27,447 bases of DNA from Synechococcaceae cyanobacterium. Lineage in GTDB: Bacteria > Cyanobacteriota > Cyanobacteriia > PCC-6307 > Cyanobiaceae. Both the position numbers and the translations under genes were made by a program. Where the stretch lies: contig CANHGA010000003.1 of NCBI GenBank assembly GCA_947460085.1, positions 1 to 27,447 of the forward strand. Direction: 5' to 3'. Positions 7,136-14,764 of the stretch are shown in pieces (position 1 is the first letter of the stretch; the number at the start of each line of letters is the position of its first letter). The notes under the pieces are model-generated. The model was not told the origin of the DNA, ran no database searches, and worked only from the letters and a program-made list of their open reading frames with translations.

Positions 7136-8025
7136 TCACCCAGGTTCCCTTTGGCCGGGTGCTGACCGCGATGGTCACCCCCTTTGCGGCCGATGGCTCG
7201 GTGGATCTGGATCTGGCGGCCCGGCTGGCGGTGCATTTGGTGGAGCACGGCTCCGACGGCTTGGTGCTGTGCGGCACCACGGGCGAATCCCCCACCCTCA
7301 GCTGGCAGGAGCAACACGAGATCTTTGCTGCGGTCAAAGGCGCCGTGGGCAGTCGGGCCGCGTTGCTGGCCGGCAGTGGCAGCAATTGCACCGCCGAGGC
7401 GGTGGAGGCCACCCGGGAGGCGGCTTCCCTGGGGGCCGATGGCGCCCTGGTGGTGGTGCCCTACTACAACAAACCCCCCCAAGATGGCCTCGAGGCCCAT
7501 TTCCGGGCGGTGGCCCAGGCGGCGCCTGGGTTGCCCCTGATGCTTTACAACATTCCTGGCCGAACTGGCACCAGCCTGGCGCCAGAAACCACGGCTCGGC
7601 TGCTCGATTGCCCGAATGTGGTGAGTTTTAAGGCCGCCAGTGGCACCACCGAGGAGGTGAGTGCCCTGCGGGCCCTTTGTGGCGATCGCTTGGCGATCTA
7701 TAGCGGTGATGACGCCCTCACCCTGCCGATGTTGGCCGTGGGTGGCGTGGGGGTGGTGAGCGTGGCGAGCCACATCGCCGGCCCCCAGATCAGCGCCATG
7801 GTCAAGGCCTTTTTGGCTGGCGATTGGGCTGGAGCCCTCGTCTTGCATGAGCAGTTGCTGCCCCTATGCAAGGCCCTGTTTTGCACCACCAATCCGATTC
7901 CGGTGAAAGCCGCCCTTGAGCTGAGTGGCTGGCCGGTGGGTGCTCCCCGTCTTCCCTTGCTCCCTGCCGAACCCGACGTGCGCATGCGCCTCAATTCCAC
8001 CCTGGCCGCTTTGCGTCCTACGTGA
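7132..8025 (+). CDS. dapA: 4-hydroxy-tetrahydrodipicolinate synthase
   Basis: DapA condenses pyruvate with aspartate semialdehyde, the committed step to lysine and the diaminopimelate of peptidoglycan. The 297-residue TIM-barrel protein shows TTGE (49-52), Tyr139 of the catalytic triad, Arg144 in PGRTG and the Schiff-base Lys167 in SFKAASG. The start is a TTG at 7132-7134 that overlaps the asd stop as TTGA. This gives the usual family length and N-terminus (PFGRVLTAMVTPF). It receives its substrate directly from the upstream gene product. Confidence 0.97.
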   Translation: MITQVPFGRVLTAMVTPFAADGSVDLDLAARLAVHLVEHGSDGLVLCGTTGESPTLSWQEQHEIFAAVKGAVGSRAALLAGSGSNCTAEAVEATREAASLGADGALVVVPYYNKPPQDGLEAHFRAVAQAAPGLPLMLYNIPGRTGTSLAPETTARLLDCPNVVSFKAASGTTEEVSALRALCGDRLAIYSGDDALTLPMLAVGGVGVVSVASHIAGPQISAMVKAFLAGDWAGALVLHEQLLPLCKALFCTTNPIPVKAALELSGWPVGAPRLPLLPAEPDVRMRLNSTLAALRPT

Positions 8026-8035
8026 TGCCAAGGCT

Positions 8036-8047
8036 TGTCAGCTGACA
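8036..8047. promoter_or_regulatory. 12-bp perfect palindrome upstream of rnj
   Basis: TGTCAGCTGACA is a perfect palindrome 69 bases before the rnj ATG and 11 bases after the dapA stop. A half-like copy (GGTCAGCC) follows. It does not match the known cyanobacterial NtcA (GTA-N8-TAC) pattern. It could be an operator for rnj or the top of a hairpin between dapA and rnj. Confidence 0.35.
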
Positions 8048-8115
8048 GCGGTCAGCCGGTTGTCCAGTTCAGTTTCAGATTCAAATCAAATACAGCGATC
8101 TTTCGCCCTTCCTCT

Positions 8116-10194
8116 ATGACCAGTTCCAACGGCACCATCAACAGCGCCAAGGCCAATAAGCAACCCCATCTGCGCGTGATCCCCTTGGGGGGCTTGCATG
8201 AAATTGGCAAGAACACCTGTGTGTTCGAGTACGGCGACGACATCATGTTGGTGGATGCCGGCCTGGCCTTCCCCAGTGATGGCATGCACGGCGTCAACGT
8301 CGTGATGCCCGACACCAGCTACCTGCGCGAGAACCAGAAGCGCATCCGCGGCATGATCGTGACCCACGGTCACGAAGATCACATCGGTGGCATTGCCCAC
8401 CACCTCAAGAACTTCAACATCCCCGTGATCCATGGGCCCCGCCTGGCCCTGGCGATGCTCACCGGAAAGATGGAGGAGGCCGGTGTGATGGATCGCACCA
8501 TCCTCCAAACCGTCGCCCCCCGGGACGTGGTGAAGGTGGGTCAGCACTTCTCGGTGGAGTTCATCCGCAACACCCACTCGATGGCCGACAGCTTCTCGCT
8601 GGCCATCACCACGCCCGTGGGCACGGTGATCTTCACCGGTGACTTCAAGTTCGACCACACCCCTGTGGACGGCGAGTATTTCGACATGGCCCGTCTCGCC
8701 CATTACGGCGAGCAGGGCGTGTTGTGCCTGTTCAGCGACTCCACCAACTCCGAGGTGCCCGGCTTCTGCCCCCCCGAGCGGTCGGTGTTCCCCTGCCTGG
8801 ATCGCCACATTTCCCAGGCCGAGGGCCGGGTGATCATCACCACCTTCGCCAGCTCCATCCATCGCGTGTCGATGATCCTGGAGTTGGCCCTGAAGAACGG
8901 CCGCAAGGTGGGCCTGTTGGGCCGCTCCATGCTCAACGTGATCGCCAAGGCCCGCGAGCTGGGCTACATGCAGGCCCCCGACGATTTGTTTGTGCCGATC
9001 AAGCAGATCCGCGATCTGCCCGACCGGGAGACCCTGCTGCTGATGACCGGTAGCCAGGGTGAGCCCCTTGCTGCCCTGAGCCGCATTTCCCGCTGTGAGC
9101 ACCCCCAGGTGCAGGTGAAATCCACCGACACGATCATTTTCTCGGCCAGCCCGATCCCCGGCAACACCATCTCGGTGGTGAACACGATCGACCGGCTGAT
9201 GATGCTCGGCGCCAAGGTGGTCTACGGCAAGGGCGAAGGCATCCACGTGTCGGGCCATGGCTTCCAGGAAGACCAGAAGCTGATGCTGGCCCTCACCAAG
9301 CCCAAGTACTTCGTACCCGTGCACGGTGAGCACCGCATGCTCGTGTGCCACAGCAAGACCGCCCAGTCCCTGGGTGTGCCGGCCGACAACATCCTGATCA
9401 TCGACAACGGTGATGTGGTGGAGCTCACCCCCGACTCCATCCGCAAAGGCGATCCGGTCAAGGCCGGCATTGAGCTCCTCGATGCCTCCCGCAACGGCAT
9501 CGTTGATGCCCGGGTGCTCAAAGAGCGCCAGCAATTGGCGGAAGATGGTGTGATCACCCTGCTGGCTGTGATCAGCACCGATGGCGTGATGGCGGCTCCC
9601 CCGCGGGCGAATTTGCGGGGTGTGGTCACCACCGCCGACCCCCGCAAGCTGTCGTCGTGGGCTGAGCGGGAGATTGGCTGGGTGCTCGAGAACCGCTGGA
9701 GTCAGCTGTGCCGCAATACCGGCGGCAGTGCTCCCGATGTGGACTGGGTGGGTGTGCAGCGCGAGGTCGAGGTGGGCCTGCAGCGTCGCCTGCGCCGGGA
9801 GCTCCAGGTGGAGCCCTTGATCATCTGCGTGGTGCAGCCTGCTCCGGCTGGCACCCCGGCCTATAAGGGCCGTGCCGATGCCGAGCCCGACACCCGTCCG
9901 GCTCCCCGGGGTGGCCGGGATGGTGGTGGCCGCCGCGATGTGGTGCGCGACAGCAGTGGCCGCGCGCCTCTGCCCCAGCGCCAGTTGGCGACCGTGGGCG
10001 CTCCAGCTTCAGCCGGTGCAGCTCCTGCCCCTGGGGTGGCGGCCGCCAGTGCCGTTGCTACTCCCGCCGTTTCGTTGCCCTCAGTGGCGGCGTCTGCAAT
10101 TTCGGCACCCGCGGTCAAGGCAGCACCTGTTGAGGAGATCGAACCCGAACCCGCTGGTCGCATCCGCCGTCGCCGTTCGGCCGCGGCCGAGTGA
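8116..10194 (+). CDS. rnj: ribonuclease J
   Basis: RNase J is a metallo-beta-lactamase/beta-CASP nuclease with 5'-3' exo- and endonuclease activity in mRNA decay and rRNA maturation. The 692-residue protein starts at ATG 8116. An in-frame TTG at 8035 would add 27 non-conserved residues and is less likely. Metal-binding motifs are HGHEDH (84-89), His154 in RNTHS and Asp176 in TGDFKFD. The beta-CASP region has SASPIPGN and HVSGHG motifs. After about residue 570 comes a low-complexity Ala/Pro/Gly/Arg tail ending in a basic RIRRRRS segment, which may bind RNA or degradosome partners (inference). It lies 90 bases after dapA and converges on the next minus-strand gene with an 8-base gap. Confidence 0.96.
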   Translation: MTSSNGTINSAKANKQPHLRVIPLGGLHEIGKNTCVFEYGDDIMLVDAGLAFPSDGMHGVNVVMPDTSYLRENQKRIRGMIVTHGHEDHIGGIAHHLKNFNIPVIHGPRLALAMLTGKMEEAGVMDRTILQTVAPRDVVKVGQHFSVEFIRNTHSMADSFSLAITTPVGTVIFTGDFKFDHTPVDGEYFDMARLAHYGEQGVLCLFSDSTNSEVPGFCPPERSVFPCLDRHISQAEGRVIITTFASSIHRVSMILELALKNGRKVGLLGRSMLNVIAKARELGYMQAPDDLFVPIKQIRDLPDRETLLLMTGSQGEPLAALSRISRCEHPQVQVKSTDTIIFSASPIPGNTISVVNTIDRLMMLGAKVVYGKGEGIHVSGHGFQEDQKLMLALTKPKYFVPVHGEHRMLVCHSKTAQSLGVPADNILIIDNGDVVELTPDSIRKGDPVKAGIELLDASRNGIVDARVLKERQQLAEDGVITLLAVISTDGVMAAPPRANLRGVVTTADPRKLSSWAEREIGWVLENRWSQLCRNTGGSAPDVDWVGVQREVEVGLQRRLRRELQVEPLIICVVQPAPAGTPAYKGRADAEPDTRPAPRGGRDGGGRRDVVRDSSGRAPLPQRQLATVGAPASAGAAPAPGVAAASAVATPAVSLPSVAASAISAPAVKAAPVEEIEPEPAGRIRRRRSAAAE

Positions 10195-10202
10195 TTGGCT
10201 GA

Positions 10203-10805
10203 TTAGTTCGGCCGAATCACCACACTGAGGAGCCCTTTGGCGAGCTCTGTGCTCTCCTTTGGGCTCAATTGGGTTGGCTGGTCTGGCTGGCTTGGCTGGT
10301 CTGGGGCCTGCGCGATTTCGGTTGGGCCTTCATCGTTGGCAAGGTTGTCGGACGTTTCCACGGGCTGTACAAACCCTGGGAAGCTTTGTGGCTGCCCCTG
10401 GGCAGCAATGTCCGGTACGGCGATCTGCTCCAGCCAAGGCATCGCATCGGCGGGGGCTGGCTCCTCGGCGGGGGATGGCTCCTCGGCGGCTAGGCACTGG
10501 TTGAGGCCCTCTTGGGCGATGCCGAGCAGCAGCGCCTCTGGTTCGGCCGCAAGCACCCGGCGGTAGTGCTCTGCAGCAACGCCGGCATCGTTGAAGCCGT
10601 AGAGCCTGGTGTGCCCGAGCAGCAGCAGGACGCGGCAGCGCAGGTCGCCATCTCCTGCCCCATCTCCTGCCCCATCCCCTAGGCCATCTACCCCGCCATC
10701 GATCTGGGCCAGCAGGACTGCGGCGTGCTCTTCCACCTCGGCCCAGCGGCGCTCGCTGTAGAGACGCTCCAGGGCGGCATACTGGTCGTTGGCTTGCTCA
10801 GCCAT
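10203..10805 (-). CDS. small TPR-like protein of unknown function
   Basis: This 200-residue protein starts at ATG 10803-10805 (MAEQANDQYAALERLYSERRW), 5 bases after the tilS stop, so it is probably translated from the tilS transcript. Residues 1-110 look like helical tetratricopeptide-type repeats (ERRWAEVEEHA and AAEHYRRVLAAEPEA are typical helices). They are interrupted by a Gly/Asp run (GDGAGDGAGDGD) encoded by 12-bp DNA repeats. The second half is acidic and rich in Pro and Gln (PSQPDQPTQ), probably disordered, ending in a short hydrophobic tail (LLSVVIRPN). There is no signal peptide or membrane segment. I do not recognise a named family. Confidence 0.75.
   Translation of the reverse strand: MAEQANDQYAALERLYSERRWAEVEEHAAVLLAQIDGGVDGLGDGAGDGAGDGDLRCRVLLLLGHTRLYGFNDAGVAAEHYRRVLAAEPEALLLGIAQEGLNQCLAAEEPSPAEEPAPADAMPWLEQIAVPDIAAQGQPQSFPGFVQPVETSDNLANDEGPTEIAQAPDQPSQPDQPTQLSPKESTELAKGLLSVVIRPN
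10648..10695. repeat. 12-bp tandem repeats inside the TPR-like gene
   Basis: Two perfect 12-bp units (ccatctcctgcc at 10648-10659 and 10660-10671) are followed by two degenerate units at 10672-10683 and 10684-10695. They keep the reading frame and encode the Gly/Asp-rich insert between predicted helices, so the copy number could vary without breaking the gene. Confidence 0.85.
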
Positions 10806-10810
10806 GGGGT

Positions 10811-11860
10811 TTAGGGGTTGAGCTCGGCATTGGGCTGGATCTCCAGGTGCAGTGTGGTGCGATCCCACCACAGGCGCCAGGGCCCCGCCAGATCCGCTTG
10901 GCCCGGCCCTTGGGCTGGCTCCAACCGGGCCAGCAGGGTGTCGAGTTGCTGGGCCCCCAAGTCAAGACCCGTGCTGGCGGTGAGCCAGGTGTGGAGCAGG
11001 TCCCGTTGGTTGGCGGCGCTGAGGGCCATCAGCCGGCGGCGTTGGAGCTGGTGGGGAGTCCCATCCCCCCGCAAGGGCTCTAGGGCGAGTTGGAGCAGCT
11101 CACCTCTTGCGGAATCCTCCGCAGCAAGCCTTTCGGCGAGGGCATTGATCCGCCGGCTGGCTCCAGGGTGGAGCGCCTCGAGCACGGGCAGCACCTCGGT
11201 CCGCACCCGGTTGCGGCTGAATTGGGGGTCGTGGTTGGAAGGATCCAGCCAGATGGGCAGCTGGAGGTCTTGGCAGATTTGGGCGGTGTCTTGGCGCGAA
11301 AAGATCAGCAAAGGCCGCACCACTTGGAGGCCTTCGCCAAGTTGCCGTTGCGCCCGCAGGCTGGCCAGGCCGCGGCGGTGGCTGCCCCGGGCCAAGTGCA
11401 ACAGCAGGGTTTCGGCCCGATCGCTGGCGGTGTGGGCGGTCACCACATGGCTTGCCTGGAGCGCTCGAGCCCGTTCGATCAGGCAGCCGTAGCGCCAGTT
11501 CCGGGCTGCGGCTTCCCGGTGGATTGGGGCTGTCCAACGATCGATTGAGAGCGCCAGCCCTTGGTTTTGGGCCCAGGCTTCCAGTTCAGAGGCCTGCTGG
11601 CCGGATTCAGGTCGCCATTGGTGGTCGCCGTGCCAGAGCTGCAGATTCCAGTGGTGGAGCCGCTGGAGATCTCGCAGCAGGGCCACCAGGGCCATGGAGT
11701 CTTGGCCGCCAGAGAGGGCCGCTAGCACCCCCACCCCCTGCGGCAGCAGCGCCGGCTGGCGCAACAGGTGCCGGTGCAGTCGCAGATGGTGGGGGCTCCA
11801 GCCTGGAGCTGAACTGGTGGGGGAGGCCTGGGCCGTAGGGGCTCTTGATGGGAGAATCAC
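10811..11860 (-). CDS. tilS: tRNA(Ile)-lysidine synthetase
   Basis: TilS attaches lysine to C34 of the CAU-anticodon isoleucine tRNA, changing its codon from AUG to AUA. The 349-residue protein has the PP-loop ATP-binding motif SGGQDS (50-55), HGDH and TAHTASDRAET downstream, and a shorter C-terminal region. This is the compact form seen in picocyanobacteria rather than the longer E. coli form. I chose the GTG at 11858-11860 as start. The frame stays open further upstream, but that part lies antisense to ycf23 and is not conserved. Only 12 bases separate this start from the divergent ycf23 ATG. An internal TTG (about residue 33) is the next possible start. Confidence 0.93.
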   Translation of the reverse strand: MILPSRAPTAQASPTSSAPGWSPHHLRLHRHLLRQPALLPQGVGVLAALSGGQDSMALVALLRDLQRLHHWNLQLWHGDHQWRPESGQQASELEAWAQNQGLALSIDRWTAPIHREAAARNWRYGCLIERARALQASHVVTAHTASDRAETLLLHLARGSHRRGLASLRAQRQLGEGLQVVRPLLIFSRQDTAQICQDLQLPIWLDPSNHDPQFSRNRVRTEVLPVLEALHPGASRRINALAERLAAEDSARGELLQLALEPLRGDGTPHQLQRRRLMALSAANQRDLLHTWLTASTGLDLGAQQLDTLLARLEPAQGPGQADLAGPWRLWWDRTTLHLEIQPNAELNP

Positions 11861-11872
11861 CCCACTATCCCA

Positions 11873-12652
11873 ATGGTTCTGATGTCGCGCCTCGATCGCC
11901 TGCCCAGCCAGTTGCAAGCCGCCCTGGCCGAGCACCGCTTGCTCAAGGTGATCGCTGGTCTCACCAACTTCGATGCCGCCTCTGTCGAGCGGATCAGCCG
12001 CGCCGCCGGACTCGGTGGCGCTGATTTGATCGACCTGGCCTGTGACCCCGAGCTGGTGGCCCTGGCCGCTGGGGTCTCCAGCCTGCCGATTTGCGTGAGT
12101 GCCGTGGATCCCGAGCTGTTCCCCGCCGCGGTGGCCGCAGGAGCCGCCATTGTGGAAATCGGCAACTACGACGTCTTCTATCCCCTGGGTCGGGTGTTTG
12201 ATGCCGCTGAAGTGCTGGCCATCACCCGCCGCACCCGCGAGCTGCTGCCCGAGGTGGTGCTGTCGGTCACCGTGCCCCATGTCCTGCCCCTGGACCAACA
12301 GGAACAGCTCGCCATCGACCTGGTGGAGGCCGGCGCCGATCTCATCCAGACCGAAGGGGGCACCAGCGCCAAACCCTTCAGCCCCGGCACCCTGGGGTTG
12401 ATCGAGAAGGCCGCTCCCACCCTGGCCGCCACCCATGCGATTAGCCGGGCCCTGACCGATGCAGGCCACGGCACCCCCGTGCTCTGCGCCTCTGGCCTTT
12501 CTTCCGTGACCGTGCCCATGGCGATTGCGGCCGGTGCGGCTGGTGTGGGCGTCGGTTCTGCCGTGAACCGCCTCTCTGATCCGTTGGCGATGGTGGCCGT
12601 GGTTCGCGGCCTGCGGGAAGCCCTGGGCAGCGGCGTTCAGTGTCCGGTTTGA
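11873..12652 (+). CDS. ycf23: Ycf23 family (DUF561) TIM-barrel protein
   Basis: This 259-residue protein matches the Ycf23/DUF561 family found in cyanobacteria and red-lineage plastids. Recognisable segments are LKVIAGLTNFD near residue 25, EIGNYDVFY (about 97-105), TVPHVLPL, DLIQTEGGT and a C-terminal GVGVGSAVN phosphate-binding-like glycine loop. Together they resemble a ribulose-phosphate-binding TIM barrel. The biochemical role is not established. Two ATGs compete: 11873 and 11882 (MSRLDRLPSQ). The second would leave 21 bases to the divergent tilS start. Its stop lies within a 12-bp direct repeat (ttgaacaccagc / ttgaacaccaac, 12649-12672). Confidence 0.9.
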   Translation: MVLMSRLDRLPSQLQAALAEHRLLKVIAGLTNFDAASVERISRAAGLGGADLIDLACDPELVALAAGVSSLPICVSAVDPELFPAAVAAGAAIVEIGNYDVFYPLGRVFDAAEVLAITRRTRELLPEVVLSVTVPHVLPLDQQEQLAIDLVEAGADLIQTEGGTSAKPFSPGTLGLIEKAAPTLAATHAISRALTDAGHGTPVLCASGLSSVTVPMAIAAGAAGVGVGSAVNRLSDPLAMVAVVRGLREALGSGVQCPV

Positions 12653-12682
12653 ACACCAGCTTGAACACCAACCTCAGCGCCT

Positions 12683-12702
12683 GAATCGCCGGACGGCGGT
12701 TC
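12683..12702 (+). terminator. hairpin after ycf23, possible terminator
   Basis: GAATCGCC (12683-12690) pairs with GGCGGTTC (12695-12702) as an 8-bp stem with one G-U pair and a GGAC loop. Only a short T-rich tail (TTC TTA) follows. It lies 30 bases after the ycf23 stop and 35 bases before uvrB. It is a weak intrinsic terminator or a leader hairpin for uvrB. Confidence 0.4.
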
Positions 12703-12736
12703 TTACGGCCGCAGCCCAACCCGGGGCACCGCGAGA

Positions 12737-14764
12737 ATGGCTGCCATGGTCCCTTTCCAGCTCCACGCCCCCTACGAACCCAAGGGAGATCAGCCCACGG
12801 CCATCAAGGCGATGGTTGCGGGGGTTGATGGGGGCGAGCGCTACCAAACCCTGCTCGGGGCGACAGGCACGGGAAAAACGTTTTCGATTGCCAATGTGAT
12901 CGCCCAGACCGGGCGCCCCACCTTGGTGCTGGCCCACAACAAAACCCTGGCGGCCCAGCTCTGTAATGAGTTGCGGGAATTTTTCCCGAATAACGCGGTC
13001 GAATATTTCATTTCCTATTACGACTACTACCAGCCGGAGGCCTATGTGCCGGTCTCCGATACCTATATCGCCAAAACCGCGTCGATCAACGAAGAGATCG
13101 ACATGCTGCGTCACTCGGCGACCCGCTCCTTGTTTGAGCGCCGCGATGTGATCGTGGTGGCCTCGATTAGTTGCATCTACGGTTTGGGTATTCCGAGTGA
13201 ATACCTCAAGGCAGCCGTCAAATTTGAGGTGGGCAACACCCTCGACCTGCGGGCTTCCCTGCGGGAGTTGGTCGACAACCAATACGCCCGCAACGATGTG
13301 GAGATTGCCAGGGGCCGCTTCCGGGTGCGGGGCGATGTCCTGGAGATCGGACCTGCCTATGAAGACCGGCTGGTGCGGATCGAACTATTTGGCGATGAGG
13401 TGGAGGCGATTCGCTACGTGGACCCCACCACCGGCGAGATCCTCCAGAGCCTTGAAAGCATCAACATCTACCCGGCCAAACACTTTGTGACGCCCAAGGA
13501 GCGGCTGGCCGATGCGATCAAGGCCATCCGCGGGGAGCTGCGGGAGCGGCTGGATTTCCTCAATGGTGAGGGCCGGCTTTTGGAGGCCCAGCGCCTCGAG
13601 CAGCGCACCGCCTACGACATCGAGATGCTCGACCAGGTGGGCTACTGCAACGGGGTGGAGAACTACGCCCGCCATCTCTCCGGTCGCCCTGCAGGTACCC
13701 CGCCGGAATGCCTGATCGACTATTTCCCCGACGACTGGCTGTTGGTGGTGGATGAGAGCCATGTGACCTGCTCCCAGCTGCAGGCCATGTACAACGGCGA
13801 CCAATCCCGCAAGCAGGTGCTCATTGAACACGGCTTTCGCCTGCCCAGTGCCGCTGACAACAGGCCGTTAAAAGGGTCGGAGTTCTGGGAGAAGGCCACC
13901 CAGACCATCTTTGTGAGTGCGACCCCAGGCAACTGGGAACTGGAGCAAAGCCACGGCCAGGTGGTGCAGCAGGTGATTCGGCCCACCGGAGTGCTCGATC
14001 CGATCGTGGAGGTGCGCCCCACCGAAGGCCAGGTGGATGATCTGCTGGGCGAGATCCGCATCCGGGCCGATAAAAACGAGCGGGTGATCATCACCACGCT
14101 CACCAAGCGCATGGCCGAGGATCTCACCGATTATCTGGCCGAGAACGGGGTGCGGGTGCGTTACTTGCATTCCGAGATCCACTCGATTGAGCGGATCGAA
14201 ATCATCCAAGACCTGCGCAATGGCGAGTACGACGTGCTGGTGGGGGTGAATTTGCTGCGGGAAGGCCTTGACCTGCCCGAGGTGTCCTTGGTGGCGATTC
14301 TCGACGCCGATAAGGAAGGCTTTCTGCGGGCCGAGCGCTCCTTGATCCAAACGATTGGCCGGGCGGCCCGCCACGTGGAGGGGGTTGCGTTGCTTTATGC
14401 CGACAACCTCACCGATTCGATGGTCAAGGCGATCTCCGAAACCGAGCGCCGCCGGGCCATCCAGCACGCCTACAACGTGAAGCACGGCATCACACCCACC
14501 CCCGCGGGTAAGCGGTCGGGCAATTCGATTTTGTCGTCCTTGGAGGTGACCCGCCGCCTCAGCGATGACCAGCTTGAGCAGGCCACCAACCAGGCGATCG
14601 ACGATTCAGGCGACTACCAAGTGCCCTTGGATTCCTTGCCCGAGCTGATCACCCAGCTTGAGGACAAAATGAAGGTGGCGGCTAAAAATCTTGAATTTGA
14701 AGAGGCCGCCAACCTGCGCGATCGCATCAAAAAGCTTCGCCAGAAACTGGTGCGCCGCACTTAA
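12737..14764 (+). CDS. uvrB: excinuclease ABC subunit B
   Basis: UvrB is the damage-verifying helicase of nucleotide excision repair; UvrA loads it and it recruits UvrC. The 675-residue protein has Walker A GATGTGKT (41-48), the beta-hairpin YYDYYQPEAY (94-103) that inserts between strands, a DESH motif II (339-342), the helicase C motifs (GVNLLREGLDLPE, IQTIGRAAR) and a C-terminal UVR domain (about 636-670) for UvrC contact. ATG at 12737 is used; ATG at 12746 (MVPFQLHAPY) is equally possible. No LexA-type operator is obvious in the 84-base gap upstream. Its TAA overlaps the lysC stop on the other strand. Confidence 0.98.
   Translation: MAAMVPFQLHAPYEPKGDQPTAIKAMVAGVDGGERYQTLLGATGTGKTFSIANVIAQTGRPTLVLAHNKTLAAQLCNELREFFPNNAVEYFISYYDYYQPEAYVPVSDTYIAKTASINEEIDMLRHSATRSLFERRDVIVVASISCIYGLGIPSEYLKAAVKFEVGNTLDLRASLRELVDNQYARNDVEIARGRFRVRGDVLEIGPAYEDRLVRIELFGDEVEAIRYVDPTTGEILQSLESINIYPAKHFVTPKERLADAIKAIRGELRERLDFLNGEGRLLEAQRLEQRTAYDIEMLDQVGYCNGVENYARHLSGRPAGTPPECLIDYFPDDWLLVVDESHVTCSQLQAMYNGDQSRKQVLIEHGFRLPSAADNRPLKGSEFWEKATQTIFVSATPGNWELEQSHGQVVQQVIRPTGVLDPIVEVRPTEGQVDDLLGEIRIRADKNERVIITTLTKRMAEDLTDYLAENGVRVRYLHSEIHSIERIEIIQDLRNGEYDVLVGVNLLREGLDLPEVSLVAILDADKEGFLRAERSLIQTIGRAARHVEGVALLYADNLTDSMVKAISETERRRAIQHAYNVKHGITPTPAGKRSGNSILSSLEVTRRLSDDQLEQATNQAIDDSGDYQVPLDSLPELITQLEDKMKVAAKNLEFEEAANLRDRIKKLRQKLVRRT

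Noticed and set aside
8086..9534. Open frame of 482 codons antisense to rnj
   Set aside because: It is a shadow of the RNase J coding sequence, His/Gly/Val-rich and without any recognisable domain.
11861..12469. Long N-terminal extension of tilS on the minus strand
   Set aside because: It lies antisense to ycf23, is Gly/Gln-rich and shows no similarity to TilS; the family start is near the GTG at 11858-11860.
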